Counted from the first letter of the stretch, positions 9,066 through 17,867 are shown. The stretch is DNA of 64,000 nt from Clostridium rhizosphaerae (GCF_016765585.1 NZ_JAESWC010000004.1:124001-188000), one strand, 5' to 3'. Made by a program: numbers and translations. The notes: a model not told the origin generated them from the sequence alone.

Positions 9066-9377
9066 TAACTAGGCTGGGTGTAAAGACCGAGAGCATGTGT
9101 AGAAAATAATATTTTAATTTGATTTATAACTTTGCCATGTTCTTGGCGAAGTAATGCTGAAAAGCTTAGAGCCTCTCTTCTGAGCAAGCCAAAAGTATTT
9201 TAAGTTTACTAAAGATGTTTTGTAGCCTTCGGCTATTAAAGTAACAAGAAGTCAAAGCGAATTTATAGAGGCTCTTAGCTTTTCGGCATTGCAAGCCTTA
9301 GAACATACGCAAAGTTATCATAAAGTAAAATATTATTTTCTGCGCTAGGCTCTAAGATCTTTACACCATAGCCTGCG
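9066..9377 (+). repeat. Giant hairpin repeat, copy B
   Basis: About 310 bp bounded by imperfect inverted ends, GGCTGGGTGTAAAGA on the left and TCTTTACACCATAGCC on the right. Inner arms also pair: GTGTAGAAAATAATATT near 9097-9113 with AATATTATTTTCTGCGC near 9329-9345, and GCTTAGAGCCTCT near 9163-9175 with AGAGGCTCTTAGC near 9266-9278. Copy C at 23468 is its close relative in the same orientation. There is no coding frame of note. Confidence 0.8.
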
Positions 9378-9393
9378 TAAATTTTATTAACTT

Positions 9394-10380
9394 CTAGTTT
9401 TCTCCAGGATACTTAAAGTTCCATTGTTTTCTTATTCTGTCCATAGTTCTTAATAGCCTTAAGGATTTTTCATGAGGCATGATGCTGCTTTCAAGCCTGC
9501 CTTCTCTTATACAACTCATTACTTCCATGGCTTCATATTCATAACCATTTTTTAAGAAAGGAATTTTTATTTCTCTAGGCTCCTCTCCTTCAATCTCAAT
9601 TACTGCAGATGTTGGCATAAAAAACCTATCCAATTTTATATTTCCTTTTGTCCCTATAATAAGCCCTTCATGTGGTATATAATCTTTAATAGAAATTGAT
9701 ACCTCTGCCCTTTTGCCGCTGCCGTAGTCCAAAATTATTGTACTGTCTTGGTCTACGCCTGTTTCTGTATAGCTCATCATGCTTTTAATTTCTGAGGCCT
9801 CTTTGTTATATACTAAATCAGCAAAGGTAAGCGGATATATTCCCACATCCAATAGAGCTCCTCCGGCAAGCTTAGGATTTAAAATTCTTTTTTCTGGATT
9901 ACTGTCACCTTTAAACCCAAAGTTAGCTTTAACTAAGCAAATGTCACCAATAAGTCCTTTTTCAATATATTGTTTTACCTCATTAATAACAGGTAAAAAT
10001 CTGGTCCACATAGCTTCCATAAGAAAAACTTTGTTTTCCTTAGCACATTTAATCATTTCAAGCATTTCATTTTCGTTTATTCCTATCGGTTTTTCACAAA
10101 GCACAGCTTTTCCTTTTTCAAGGCACATAATTGCAGTTTCTTTATGAAAAGAATGAGGTGTAGCTATGTATACTGCATCAATATTATCATCCTCAGCTAA
10201 ACTTTTATAGCTGTCATAAATTTTTGAAACCTTATACTTTGCTGCAAAGCTCTCAGCTCTTTCTATACTTCTTGAAGCTACAGCCGTTATTTCAGCTTCT
10301 TCTAAAACTTGAAGTCCATCTGCAAAGGCATTTGCTATTCCTCCTGGCGCAATTATTCCCCATCGAATTTTTTCGCACAT
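9394..10380 (-). CDS. Gfo/Idh/MocA family NAD(P)-dependent oxidoreductase
   Basis: This 328-residue protein has an N-terminal Rossmann domain (WGIIAPGGIANAFADGL) and the family motif CEKPIG at about residues 95-100, whose lysine is the usual catalytic residue. GGALLDVGIYPL is the conserved segment of the C-terminal domain. Such enzymes oxidise or reduce sugars, inositols or trans-dihydrodiols. The substrate is not evident and there are no linked pathway genes, because repeats lie downstream and a divergent gene upstream. Confidence 0.9.
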   Translation of the reverse strand: MCEKIRWGIIAPGGIANAFADGLQVLEEAEITAVASRSIERAESFAAKYKVSKIYDSYKSLAEDDNIDAVYIATPHSFHKETAIMCLEKGKAVLCEKPIGINENEMLEMIKCAKENKVFLMEAMWTRFLPVINEVKQYIEKGLIGDICLVKANFGFKGDSNPEKRILNPKLAGGALLDVGIYPLTFADLVYNKEASEIKSMMSYTETGVDQDSTIILDYGSGKRAEVSISIKDYIPHEGLIIGTKGNIKLDRFFMPTSAVIEIEGEEPREIKIPFLKNGYEYEAMEVMSCIREGRLESSIMPHEKSLRLLRTMDRIRKQWNFKYPGEN

Positions 10381-10534
10381 ATTTTTTCAGCTCCTTTTTA
10401 ATTGATATATTAATTTTAATTCATTATAGCATTTTAAATTATTCTTTATATAAATTTGCTCACGTTAATAAAACTTTAACATATTATGATAAAGACAGGA
10501 CTTATTACATATAAAGGTTTAGGAAGGGGATATT

Positions 10535-11452
10535 ATGATAACCAACGAACAATATGTAAGACTTTCTCTTGAATTTAATCTTTTCTTTTTGAGAATAGCA
10601 AAGGAACATGCAATTTTTGCTGCTGCTTCACTGCCTCCAAGAGATAAAGCAATACAACAGCAGCTTCTTGCAGTAAAACAGAACTATGAAACTCTTCTTC
10701 AAAGAGCCGTATCCTTATCACATAATGTAATCAGCAAAGAAGTCCTGACCTCTGATGAAATTGTAACTGAGCTTACACTGCCCGCAGAAGAAGCTACAGA
10801 ATTTTTAACCGGCCTTCCAATAAATAAAAGTATTACAAAAGAGGAGCTTAACATGGTAGAAGCAGCTAAAACAAGAGCTGAAACAGGACTTTCAGGAGAA
10901 GTATCAAGACTTAACAATGAAGCCTTAACTCTTACTAACAGAACCATAGCTTTTTTAAATAATTTGTATAGAAATATATCAGAGTGCAAAGCCTTCAGCT
11001 ATACCTATCCAACCATGCTTCACCACGTTACAGAAGAATCTAAGTTTGCAGTTATGATGCTTACAAAACTGCAAAATAAAGATACTATTGACAGTGTAAA
11101 AGAACTAATTGAACTTGAAGTATTTTGGAATCATATCATGGAAGAACACTCTGAATTTATAAGAGGTTATTTGGATCCATCAGAAAAACAGCTTTTTGAA
11201 ACAGCAAATGATTTTGCTAAAAAACTTGAGCTTTTAGTAGAAAGAACACTGAACCTTCAGCAAAATCCAAATCTCTTACCAGAAATAACTAGAGAAAGCA
11301 TAAATCAGGTAACTGAACTTAGAAACTTCAAAAAACAAGGTGCAGAAGGCATATTGGCATGTGAAATTAAGTCCATTATCCCTCCGCTGTTAGCTGACCA
11401 TGTGCTTAGAGAAGCAAACCATTATTTAAGGCTGTTAAACAGCGTTAAATAA
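10535..11452 (+). CDS. DUF2935 family protein
   Basis: This 305-residue helical protein matches the DUF2935 family seen in clostridia and bacilli. It appears to contain two related helical-bundle halves, with regularly placed His and Glu residues (for example FWNHIMEEHSEFIRGYLDPSE in the second half) that could bind metal in a ferritin-like manner. There is no signal peptide. It starts at 10535 after AGGAAGGGGA and ends before a strong terminator. The molecular role is unknown. Confidence 0.8.
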   Translation: MITNEQYVRLSLEFNLFFLRIAKEHAIFAAASLPPRDKAIQQQLLAVKQNYETLLQRAVSLSHNVISKEVLTSDEIVTELTLPAEEATEFLTGLPINKSITKEELNMVEAAKTRAETGLSGEVSRLNNEALTLTNRTIAFLNNLYRNISECKAFSYTYPTMLHHVTEESKFAVMMLTKLQNKDTIDSVKELIELEVFWNHIMEEHSEFIRGYLDPSEKQLFETANDFAKKLELLVERTLNLQQNPNLLPEITRESINQVTELRNFKKQGAEGILACEIKSIIPPLLADHVLREANHYLRLLNSVK

Positions 11453-11494
11453 TTATAAAATGTTTTCAAAGCAAATCTTTAAATGAATTTTAAG

Positions 11495-11527
11495 AAAAAG
11501 AAAATCCCTATGTGGGATTTTCTTTTT
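11495..11527. terminator. Bidirectional terminator between DUF2935 gene and galE
   Basis: A perfect 14-bp stem (AAAAAGAAAATCCC with GGGATTTTCTTTTT) encloses a 5-nt loop. A-rich and T-rich flanks on both strands make it suitable for ending both convergent transcripts. Confidence 0.88.
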
Positions 11528-11559
11528 CCATAATTGTTAATTATTCATTATTAATCAAA

Positions 11560-12546
11560 TTATTTCTCGTATCCACTTGGATGATTAACATGCCAGTTCC
11601 AAGCTGTTTCAATTATAGTTTCAAGAGAGTTAAATTCCGGCTTCCAGCCTAGTTCTTCCATTGCTTTTGCAGAAGAAGCTATCAAAACCGCAGGGTCTCC
11701 TGCTCTTCTTGGAGCAACCTCTGCCTTTATTTCTCTTCCAGTAACCTTTCTTGCTACTTCTATAACCTCTTTAACAGAGAAACCCTTGCCGTTTCCAAGG
11801 TTGTATATTCTGCTTTCTCCGCCTTTTCTTAATCTGTCAACAGCTAGAAGGTGTGCTGAAGCTAAATCCATTACATGAATATAATCTCTTACGCATGTTC
11901 CATCTTCAGTATTATAATCATCACCAAACATCATTATCTTTTCTCTTTTTCCAAGTGCAGTTTGAAGTATTAATGGTATTAAGTGACTTTCAGGGCTGTG
12001 GTCTTCGCCTATCTTTCCATTTGGATGTGCTCCGGCAGCATTAAAATATCTAAGTGCAGTATACTTTATTCCGTAAGCATTGTCGCACCATTTTAGCACT
12101 TTCTCTACAGCAAGCTTTGACTCCCCATAAGGATTAGTCGGGAAAGTCTTATCATCTTCAACTATTGGAATACTTTCAGGCTCTCCATAAGTTGCAGCTG
12201 TTGAGGAAAATACTATATTCTTAACATTGTGATCTTTCATTGCACGAAGAAGGCTTAGCGTTCCCCCTACATTATTTTCAAAATACTTAAGTGGCTCTGT
12301 TACACTTTCACCAACTAATGAATCAGCTGCAAAATCTATAACTGCTTCAATTTTATTTTCTGTAAATACTTTATCAAGTACTGCTCTGTCTCTTAAATCA
12401 CCTTCATAAAGTTTTCCGCCTAGAACTGCATCTCTATGTCCCTTTTGAAGATTATCTAATATAACTACCTCTTCACCTTTTTCTAGAAGTGCAGCAACCA
12501 TGTGGCTTCCTATATAACCTGCACCGCCGCAAACTAATATTGACAT
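11560..12546 (-). CDS. galE: UDP-glucose 4-epimerase
   Basis: This enzyme interconverts UDP-galactose and UDP-glucose in the Leloir pathway. The 328-residue protein has the NAD-binding motif GGAGYIGSH at residues 7-15, SSTAATYG, and the YxxxK pair in [18 protein letters not shown] is typical of GalE. It is the last gene of the galT-galK-galE operon, starting behind an AAGGAGG site, with a repeat element between it and galK. A second GalE-like protein is encoded at 30472. Confidence 0.93.
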   Translation of the reverse strand: MSILVCGGAGYIGSHMVAALLEKGEEVVILDNLQKGHRDAVLGGKLYEGDLRDRAVLDKVFTENKIEAVIDFAADSLVGESVTEPLKYFENNVGGTLSLLRAMKDHNVKNIVFSSTAATYGEPESIPIVEDDKTFPTNPYGESKLAVEKVLKWCDNAYGIKYTALRYFNAAGAHPNGKIGEDHSPESHLIPLILQTALGKREKIMMFGDDYNTEDGTCVRDYIHVMDLASAHLLAVDRLRKGGESRIYNLGNGKGFSVKEVIEVARKVTGREIKAEVAPRRAGDPAVLIASSAKAMEELGWKPEFNSLETIIETAWNWHVNHPSGYEK

Positions 12547-12570
12547 ACAAAAACCTCCTTATAGTCGGAG

Positions 12571-12640
12571 CACTGAGTAATTTAAAACTCTCGCTCCGCT
12601 CGAAAATTACTCGTAAAAGCCCATTTAGGGCTTTTACCTC
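12571..12640. repeat. Two-hairpin intergenic element between galK and galE
   Basis: The first hairpin pairs GAGTAATTT (12575) with AAATTACTC (12604). The second pairs GTAAAAGCCC (12613) with GGGCTTTTAC (12628) around an ATTTA loop, and the unit ends in CTC. Related units with altered but still paired stems are at 23022-23167. It begins about 25 bp upstream of galE and ends three bases from the galK stop codon. Confidence 0.8.
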
Positions 12641-12642
12641 TA

Positions 12643-13803
12643 TTATCTGATTTCTTCGGTTCCTTGACCAACACCGCTTAAATAAAAGCTTGGTTCATAC
12701 CCTATTATTTTAGCATAGTTTTCCTTAACTATGTTTATAAAGTTGTTAACTTCATCCTTTTTTACAAGAGCTATAGCACATCCACCAAAGCCTGCGCCAG
12801 TCATTCTTGCCCCTATACATCCCTGTACCTTCAAGGATTCTTCCACTATGGTATCAAGTTCTTTTCCTGTAACCTCGTATAAATCTCTTAAGGAATTATG
12901 TGATTCAACTAAAAGTTTTCCAAACTCTAAAAGTCTTCCTTCATTTAAGCGATCATAAGCTGTTTTTGTTCTTTCATTCTCATAAACTGCATGCTTAGCT
13001 CTGTTTCTTACATTTTCTTTTTCTAACAATGCTTCTAATTTATCAAACTCCTCAGTTGTCAAATCACATAATGCATTTATTGATTTTTCCTTCTTAAGAA
13101 TTTCTAAGGCTTCATCGCATTCTGCTCTTCTTTCATTATACTTTGACTCATTGAGTGCTCTTCTTTTATTTGTGTTCATTATAACTAAAGTATACTCTCC
13201 TAATTCAACCTTTGCATAGTTGTACTTTAAGCTGCCACAATCAAGAAGTATAGCTTCATTCTTTCTTCCCATACCAACAGCAAACTGATCCATAATTCCA
13301 CAATTTACTCCAACAAAAGTATTTTCAGCCTTTTGTGAAAGCTTGACAAGCGCAACCCTATCAGCAATACCTTCGTTGAATAAAGTATCAACTATAACAG
13401 CAGTCAAAACTTCTAATGAAGCTGAGGAGGATAGTCCAGCGCCATTTGGTATGTTTCCGCTAATCAAAATATCCATGCCGCCAATACTAAACCCTTCATC
13501 CATCATGACTTTCATAACGCCCTTCGGATAGTTAGCCCAATCATCTTCCTCTTTATATGAAATGTTATCTAAATCAACTGAAACCTTTAAATCAAAATTA
13601 GTAGAGGCTAAATTAACTTTTTTGTCCTCCCTAGCTCTAACTAGACCATAGGTACCAAACTCAAGCGCACATGGAAAAACATAGCCGCCATTGTAATCAA
13701 TATGCTCTCCTATTAAATTTACTCTTCCAGGAGAATGAAAAACTCTAATCTCACCTTCTCCATAAAGCTTTTTAAACTCTTGTTTTAATTCATGAATATT
13801 CAT
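12643..13803 (-). CDS. galK: Galactokinase
   Basis: This enzyme phosphorylates galactose to galactose-1-phosphate with ATP. The 386-residue GHMP kinase carries the galactokinase signature GRVNLIGEHIDYNGGYVFP near the N-terminus, the ATP loop NGAGLSSSASLEV around residues 120-130, and the C-terminal motif GAGFGGCAI. The start at 13803 is 32 bp after galT. The downstream two-hairpin repeat separates it from galE and may affect the relative amounts of the two messages. Confidence 0.94.
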   Translation of the reverse strand: MNIHELKQEFKKLYGEGEIRVFHSPGRVNLIGEHIDYNGGYVFPCALEFGTYGLVRAREDKKVNLASTNFDLKVSVDLDNISYKEEDDWANYPKGVMKVMMDEGFSIGGMDILISGNIPNGAGLSSSASLEVLTAVIVDTLFNEGIADRVALVKLSQKAENTFVGVNCGIMDQFAVGMGRKNEAILLDCGSLKYNYAKVELGEYTLVIMNTNKRRALNESKYNERRAECDEALEILKKEKSINALCDLTTEEFDKLEALLEKENVRNRAKHAVYENERTKTAYDRLNEGRLLEFGKLLVESHNSLRDLYEVTGKELDTIVEESLKVQGCIGARMTGAGFGGCAIALVKKDEVNNFINIVKENYAKIIGYEPSFYLSGVGQGTEEIR

Positions 13804-13835
13804 AGTAAACCCCTTTCTTTCTTAATTCTTCGTTC

Positions 13836-15398
13836 TTAATTTTTCTTAAATCCTAACTTCTTCATAAACCTTATAAATGCTTCCTGTCCTTCTTCATTTC
13901 TCTTATAAACTCCGGAGTCCATAAGTACATGAAGAAATTTGTCTCCTACCTGTTTTTTAACTATCTCTTCTGCTTTTTCTTTAGCACAGTTTGTTCCATA
14001 CTTTTCAATAAGCTCTTTTATCCAAGCTGTATGCTTGTTTATAGAATCACTGTTGTTTTCTTCTGCTGCTTTTAATCTATTTATATTTCCTTGAAGTACT
14101 GCCTCAATTTCTTTTAATTCAGTATTTAATCTTCCCGGAAGTACAGCCAATCCCATAACCTCGATAAGACCTATATTCTCTTTCTTTATGTGATGAAGCT
14201 TTTTGTGAGGATGAAAGATTCCATCCGGATGCTCTTCACTGGTTCTGTTATTTCTTAGAACTAGATCTATTTCATACTCTCCATCGCTATTTTTTCTAGC
14301 AATTGGAGTTATAGTATTGTGCGGTGTCTTTTCTCCATTGATGTCTGAATAAGCTAGTATATCTGCTGCTTCGTCGCTGTATTCTCTCCAGTTATTTAAT
14401 ATTTCAACCGAGAGTTTTATTAAGTCTTCCTTGTTATTCGATGATAATCGTATAACAGACATTGGCCATTTTACTATTCCAGCCTTAACTCCTTTAAAGC
14501 TGTCATTGGTAAAGCTAACTTCTACAGGGGCTGTTTCCATCGGAAACACATGTCTTCCTCCCTGGAAATGATCATGGCTTAATATAGAACCTCCTACTAT
14601 TGGTAAATCGGCATTTGAGCCAATAAAGTAATGTGGAAACTCCTGAACAAAATCAAGTAACCTTACAAAGGTTTTATCAAAAATTTTCATTGGTATATGT
14701 TTTTCATTGAATAATATGCAGTGCTCATTATAGTAAACATATGGAGAATATTGAAGATACCATTGTTCATTATCTAGACTTACCGGTATTACCCTATGAT
14801 TCTGCCTTGCTGGGTGATTTATATGTCCAGCATACCCTACATTTTCAATACAAAGCAAACATTTTGGATAATTAGCTTGAGGCTTAAGCTTTGAAGCTGC
14901 TATTTCTTTTGGATCCTTTTCAGGCTTTGATAAATTAACTGTTATCTCTAAATCTCCATAGGTTGTTTCAGAAAGCCAATAAAGATTTTTTTCTATTCTA
15001 TCCATTCTTATATAATTTGAAGCTTGCGATAAAGAGTAAAAATCATCAGTAGCTTTTTCCACTCCAGCTTCTTTCAGAGTTTTATTAAAGTTCTTAACAA
15101 CCTCTGATTGCCTAGGCATTAAAAGTCCCATAATCTTTGCATCTAATAGATCCCTATACGTGGTTGTATTCGCTTCAATAACTCCGACTTCATAGGAATA
15201 TTCCAAAAGCTTATCTAAGATATCAACTGCATTTTCAAGCTCTTCTTCTTGAACTTCCCCTGCATATGGTTCCTCCAGCTTAAATAAATCTAAAAGTGAA
15301 TTTCTAGAAGGTATAATGTCCAGTTTTTCTATCATGTTATGTTTTAATGCAAAATTTAAAAGTCTTTCAATCTCGTAACCCGCATTAATTTCGCTCAT
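13836..15398 (-). CDS. galT: Galactose-1-phosphate uridylyltransferase (Firmicutes-type)
   Basis: This enzyme exchanges UMP between UDP-glucose and galactose-1-phosphate. The roughly 520-residue protein belongs to the long Gram-positive GalT family rather than the 350-residue E. coli type. The conserved SHDHFQGGRH probably contains the histidines used for uridylylation. An upstream in-frame ATG at 15410 is also possible; 15398 has GAGG at good distance and a family-like N-terminus. It is the first gene of galT-galK-galE and has its own operator at 15437. Confidence 0.93.
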   Translation of the reverse strand: MSEINAGYEIERLLNFALKHNMIEKLDIIPSRNSLLDLFKLEEPYAGEVQEEELENAVDILDKLLEYSYEVGVIEANTTTYRDLLDAKIMGLLMPRQSEVVKNFNKTLKEAGVEKATDDFYSLSQASNYIRMDRIEKNLYWLSETTYGDLEITVNLSKPEKDPKEIAASKLKPQANYPKCLLCIENVGYAGHINHPARQNHRVIPVSLDNEQWYLQYSPYVYYNEHCILFNEKHIPMKIFDKTFVRLLDFVQEFPHYFIGSNADLPIVGGSILSHDHFQGGRHVFPMETAPVEVSFTNDSFKGVKAGIVKWPMSVIRLSSNNKEDLIKLSVEILNNWREYSDEAADILAYSDINGEKTPHNTITPIARKNSDGEYEIDLVLRNNRTSEEHPDGIFHPHKKLHHIKKENIGLIEVMGLAVLPGRLNTELKEIEAVLQGNINRLKAAEENNSDSINKHTAWIKELIEKYGTNCAKEKAEEIVKKQVGDKFLHVLMDSGVYKRNEEGQEAFIRFMKKLGFKKN

Positions 15399-15436
15399 AC
15401 AAGTCCTCATTCCTTTCCTTTAACTTAATAAATCGT

Positions 15437-15458
15437 TTATAGAAATCCTTTTCTATAA
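15437..15458. promoter_or_regulatory. Operator for the LacI-type Gal regulator, upstream of galT
   Basis: TTATAGAAA and TTTCTATAA form a perfect 9+9 inverted repeat around TCCT, about 40 bp upstream of galT. The same arrangement, with the same CCT centre, occurs upstream of the regulator gene at 16537. LacI-family proteins bind palindromes of this kind. Confidence 0.78.
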
Positions 15459-15464
15459 ATATAT

Positions 15465-15497
15465 AAATTTAATTTTTGCATAGCAAAAATTAAATTT
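15465..15497. repeat. Palindrome overlapping the regulator stop codon
   Basis: AAATTTAATTTTTGC and GCAAAAATTAAATTT form a perfect 15-bp stem with a 3-nt loop. It is fused to a TTCTTCATTCTTCAT tract that encodes the end of the upstream gene. It may act as the terminator of the regulator and looks like a member of the AT-rich repeat family scattered through the window. Confidence 0.6.
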
Positions 15498-16527
15498 GTT
15501 CTTCATTCTTCATCCTGCACTCGCCGCAGCTTTCTCTGACAACCAGACTAGTATCAATTATAATTTTCTTTCTAACTCTAGTATTATTTTCAATAATATC
15601 TAACAGCTCCAGTGCTGCCCTATGCCCTATTTCCTTCATACTTAAATCTACAGAGGTAAGCTTAGGCTGAGTTATATTAGCAAGTATTGTATTATCAAAG
15701 CCTACAACCGACATGTTTTTAGGAACTTCAATTCCAAGCTTTGAACAAGCATTCATAACTCCCACAGCCATAAGATCATTACAAGCGAATATCGCAGTCG
15801 GTCTGTCATCGCTCTTTAAAAGCTCTTCTGTAAAGCTTTGAGCTCTTTCAACTACTTCTATACTATTTCCTTTTCCAACATTTAAAATTCTTTCATATTG
15901 CAAATGTTCATCTTTTAAAACAGACTTATATATCTTTTCCTTTATATCATAAGAGAAGCTTTTATGCCCTCTTACAAAAGCTATCTTTTTATGTCCTAAC
16001 TTAAGCAAATATCTAAAAGCTTCTATAGTTCCAACTTCTTCGTCATAACACACAAAGCTGCACTTATTGCTGTCCGGAGAACCATTAACTATTATAACCG
16101 GAAGATTTTTTGACAACTTATCATAAAAACCTCTATGCAGATTTTCAATGGCAGGGTCTATAACAATTATTCCATCAGCCTGCCTTGCCGTAAGTTCTTC
16201 AACGAGTTTTATCTCCTTGGAAGCTTCTCCATCTGTGTTGGAAAGGTTAACACTATACCCCTTGCTTTTCATCATTTCCTCAATAGCTTCAACTATTGTT
16301 GGAAAAAATAGATTTGTTATACCTGGGACTATAATTCCTATAGCTGCACTCCTTTTTGTTATAAGGCTTCTTGCCATAGTATTAGGCTTATAATTTAATT
16401 TTTCTATAGCTTCTTCTATTTTTATTCTTGTTTCTTCTTTAACCGGATAATTATTATTTAGAACTCTCGAAACTGTAGTTATTGAAACTCCAGCTTCTCT
16501 TGCTACATCATTAATCGTTGTCGGCAT
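15490..16527 (-). CDS. galR: LacI-family transcriptional regulator of the gal operon
   Basis: This 345-residue repressor has the LacI-type DNA-binding head (TINDVAREAGVSITTVSRVLNN) and a periplasmic-binding-protein-like sensor core. It lies directly upstream of galT-galK-galE, and matching operators precede both galT and its own start, so autoregulation and control of galactose use are likely. The last residues (RMKNEEQI) are encoded by a TTCTTCATT repeat, so the C-terminus may have been changed by repeat insertion. The symbol reflects context; the inducer is not proven. Confidence 0.88.
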   Translation of the reverse strand: MPTTINDVAREAGVSITTVSRVLNNNYPVKEETRIKIEEAIEKLNYKPNTMARSLITKRSAAIGIIVPGITNLFFPTIVEAIEEMMKSKGYSVNLSNTDGEASKEIKLVEELTARQADGIIVIDPAIENLHRGFYDKLSKNLPVIIVNGSPDSNKCSFVCYDEEVGTIEAFRYLLKLGHKKIAFVRGHKSFSYDIKEKIYKSVLKDEHLQYERILNVGKGNSIEVVERAQSFTEELLKSDDRPTAIFACNDLMAVGVMNACSKLGIEVPKNMSVVGFDNTILANITQPKLTSVDLSMKEIGHRAALELLDIIENNTRVRKKIIIDTSLVVRESCGECRMKNEEQI

Positions 16528-16536
16528 ATCATCACC

Positions 16537-16558
16537 CTTTAGAAAACCTTTTCTATAA
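16537..16558. promoter_or_regulatory. Operator upstream of the Gal regulator gene
   Basis: CTTTAGAAA and TTTCTATAA flank ACCT. The right half is identical to the galT operator and the left half differs at two positions. It ends 10 bp from the start codon, so a bound repressor would cover the promoter or leader of its own gene. Confidence 0.72.
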
Positions 16559-16647
16559 TTTTATTATATTACTCTTTTCAGAAACTTGCAACCCATAAAT
16601 AAATTAGAAATTAAGAATAAATAACTAAGGATTGAATTACTAAAAAA

Positions 16648-16888
16648 GACTGTATCAAAACAACTAAACTTAGTATGTTATTTGAATACGTAGAAACGTT
16701 TGAGTAAGCAGCAATAAGACTTTAATTAAAAAATTTATAAAGCCGTTAAAAATCTTATATTGTCCGAGCAATGCGAGTTTATAAGATTTAGGCTTTATAA
16801 ATTTTTTAATTATTAGTCTTATCTGCGAAGCGAACGTTTCCTAGAATTCAAATAACATGCAATAGGTTTAAGCTGTTTTGATACAGTC
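16648..16888. repeat. 241-bp hairpin element with terminal inverted repeats
   Basis: The ends GACTGTATCAAAACA and TGTTTTGATACAGTC are perfect inverted repeats. Inner arms also pair, most clearly AATTAAAAAATTTATAAAGCC near 16723 with GGCTTTATAAATTTTTTAATT near 16790. There is no ORF. The terminal repeats resemble those of insertion sequences, so it may be a miniature inverted-repeat element. No target duplication is obvious. It fills most of the 365-bp gap and touches the end of the next gene. Confidence 0.75.
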
Positions 16889-16891
16889 TCT

Positions 16892-17845
16892 TCATTTCCC
16901 ATTCACCAGTCTCTTAAACTTCTCCATATCATAGTTATTGCTGATATATATTCTATGAAGCTTGTAAATTCCATCTGACTTTGCTGCTAATCCGCTTTTA
17001 GTTGAAACAGCCATTTTATATCCTATTTCTTCTACTGCTTTTAAGGTATTTTCATTAAAGTTTCCATAAGGATATGCTATGTAGTTTATATCTTTATTAA
17101 GCAGCTTTTCTAAGTACTCTTTAGATTCCTTCATTTCACTCATTTGCTTATCATAGCTTAATTCATTAAGTCTTGGATGGCTTACAGTATGACTTTCCAT
17201 ATCAATTCCATTCTTGTCCATTTCTTTTATCTGCTCAGCATTTAGATAGCTTCCGCCGCCTTCTACAGTGTTTGTGATTACAAATACTGTAGCTTTAAAT
17301 CCAAATTCTCTAAGTACCGGATAAGCATTTGTATAATTATCTGAATATCCATCATCTAACGTAATAACTATTGGCTTTTCTGGAACTGATGTACCATTGA
17401 CCATATGAGAGTACAATTCATCTAAGCTCAAAGGAGTGTACCCATTGTCCTTCAAGTACTTCATCTGTTCTCTGAATTTATCCTTAGGTATCCTAAGCTC
17501 GTTTCCTTTTTCATAATCTATGGAATGATACATTAGTATCGGTATATTTTTAGACTTTCCTATACCTTTGACCGCCATCTGCTGCTTTGGATCTTCTTTT
17601 AAAGCCTTTATCTTTTCAAGCTTCAACTGTTCCTGCTTATTCTTTAGTTCTTCCTTTTTAGCTTCTTCTTCAAGCTGCTTCTTTTTATCTGTTTCTACTT
17701 TTAGCTCCTCTTGATCTTTAAGATTTGTTTGTGCTTTTAAAATATTATCTTTTCTTTCCTTATTAATTACAAAAAATGATGCTCCAACAAGAAAAATAGT
17801 TGCAATTAAAAGTACAACTATTCTATTTTTCTTAAGTTTTTTCAA
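16892..17845 (-). CDS. Membrane-anchored polysaccharide deacetylase
   Basis: This 317-residue protein has an N-terminal membrane anchor (residues 9-27), a charged coiled-coil-like stalk rich in Lys and Glu to about residue 85, and a NodB-type deacetylase domain. Metal and catalytic motifs are visible: ILMYHSI, TLDDGYSDN and the metal-binding SHTVSHP. Such enzymes remove acetyl groups from peptidoglycan or other N-acetylated glycans outside the cell. The substrate is not determined. A 241-bp hairpin lies directly behind its stop codon. Confidence 0.9.
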   Translation of the reverse strand: MKKLKKNRIVVLLIATIFLVGASFFVINKERKDNILKAQTNLKDQEELKVETDKKKQLEEEAKKEELKNKQEQLKLEKIKALKEDPKQQMAVKGIGKSKNIPILMYHSIDYEKGNELRIPKDKFREQMKYLKDNGYTPLSLDELYSHMVNGTSVPEKPIVITLDDGYSDNYTNAYPVLREFGFKATVFVITNTVEGGGSYLNAEQIKEMDKNGIDMESHTVSHPRLNELSYDKQMSEMKESKEYLEKLLNKDINYIAYPYGNFNENTLKAVEEIGYKMAVSTKSGLAAKSDGIYKLHRIYISNNYDMEKFKRLVNGK

Positions 17846-17867
17846 AATATCTCCTCCAATAACTAAA

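Noticed and set aside
8461-9377. Short ORFs or a hidden gene in the 950-bp gap
   Set aside because: No frame has a ribosome binding site and sensible composition. The sequence is explained by inverted repeats.
12571-12640. Ordinary terminator between galK and galE
   Set aside because: It has two consecutive hairpins without a T-run and recurs in nested form at another site, so a repeat element is the better description.
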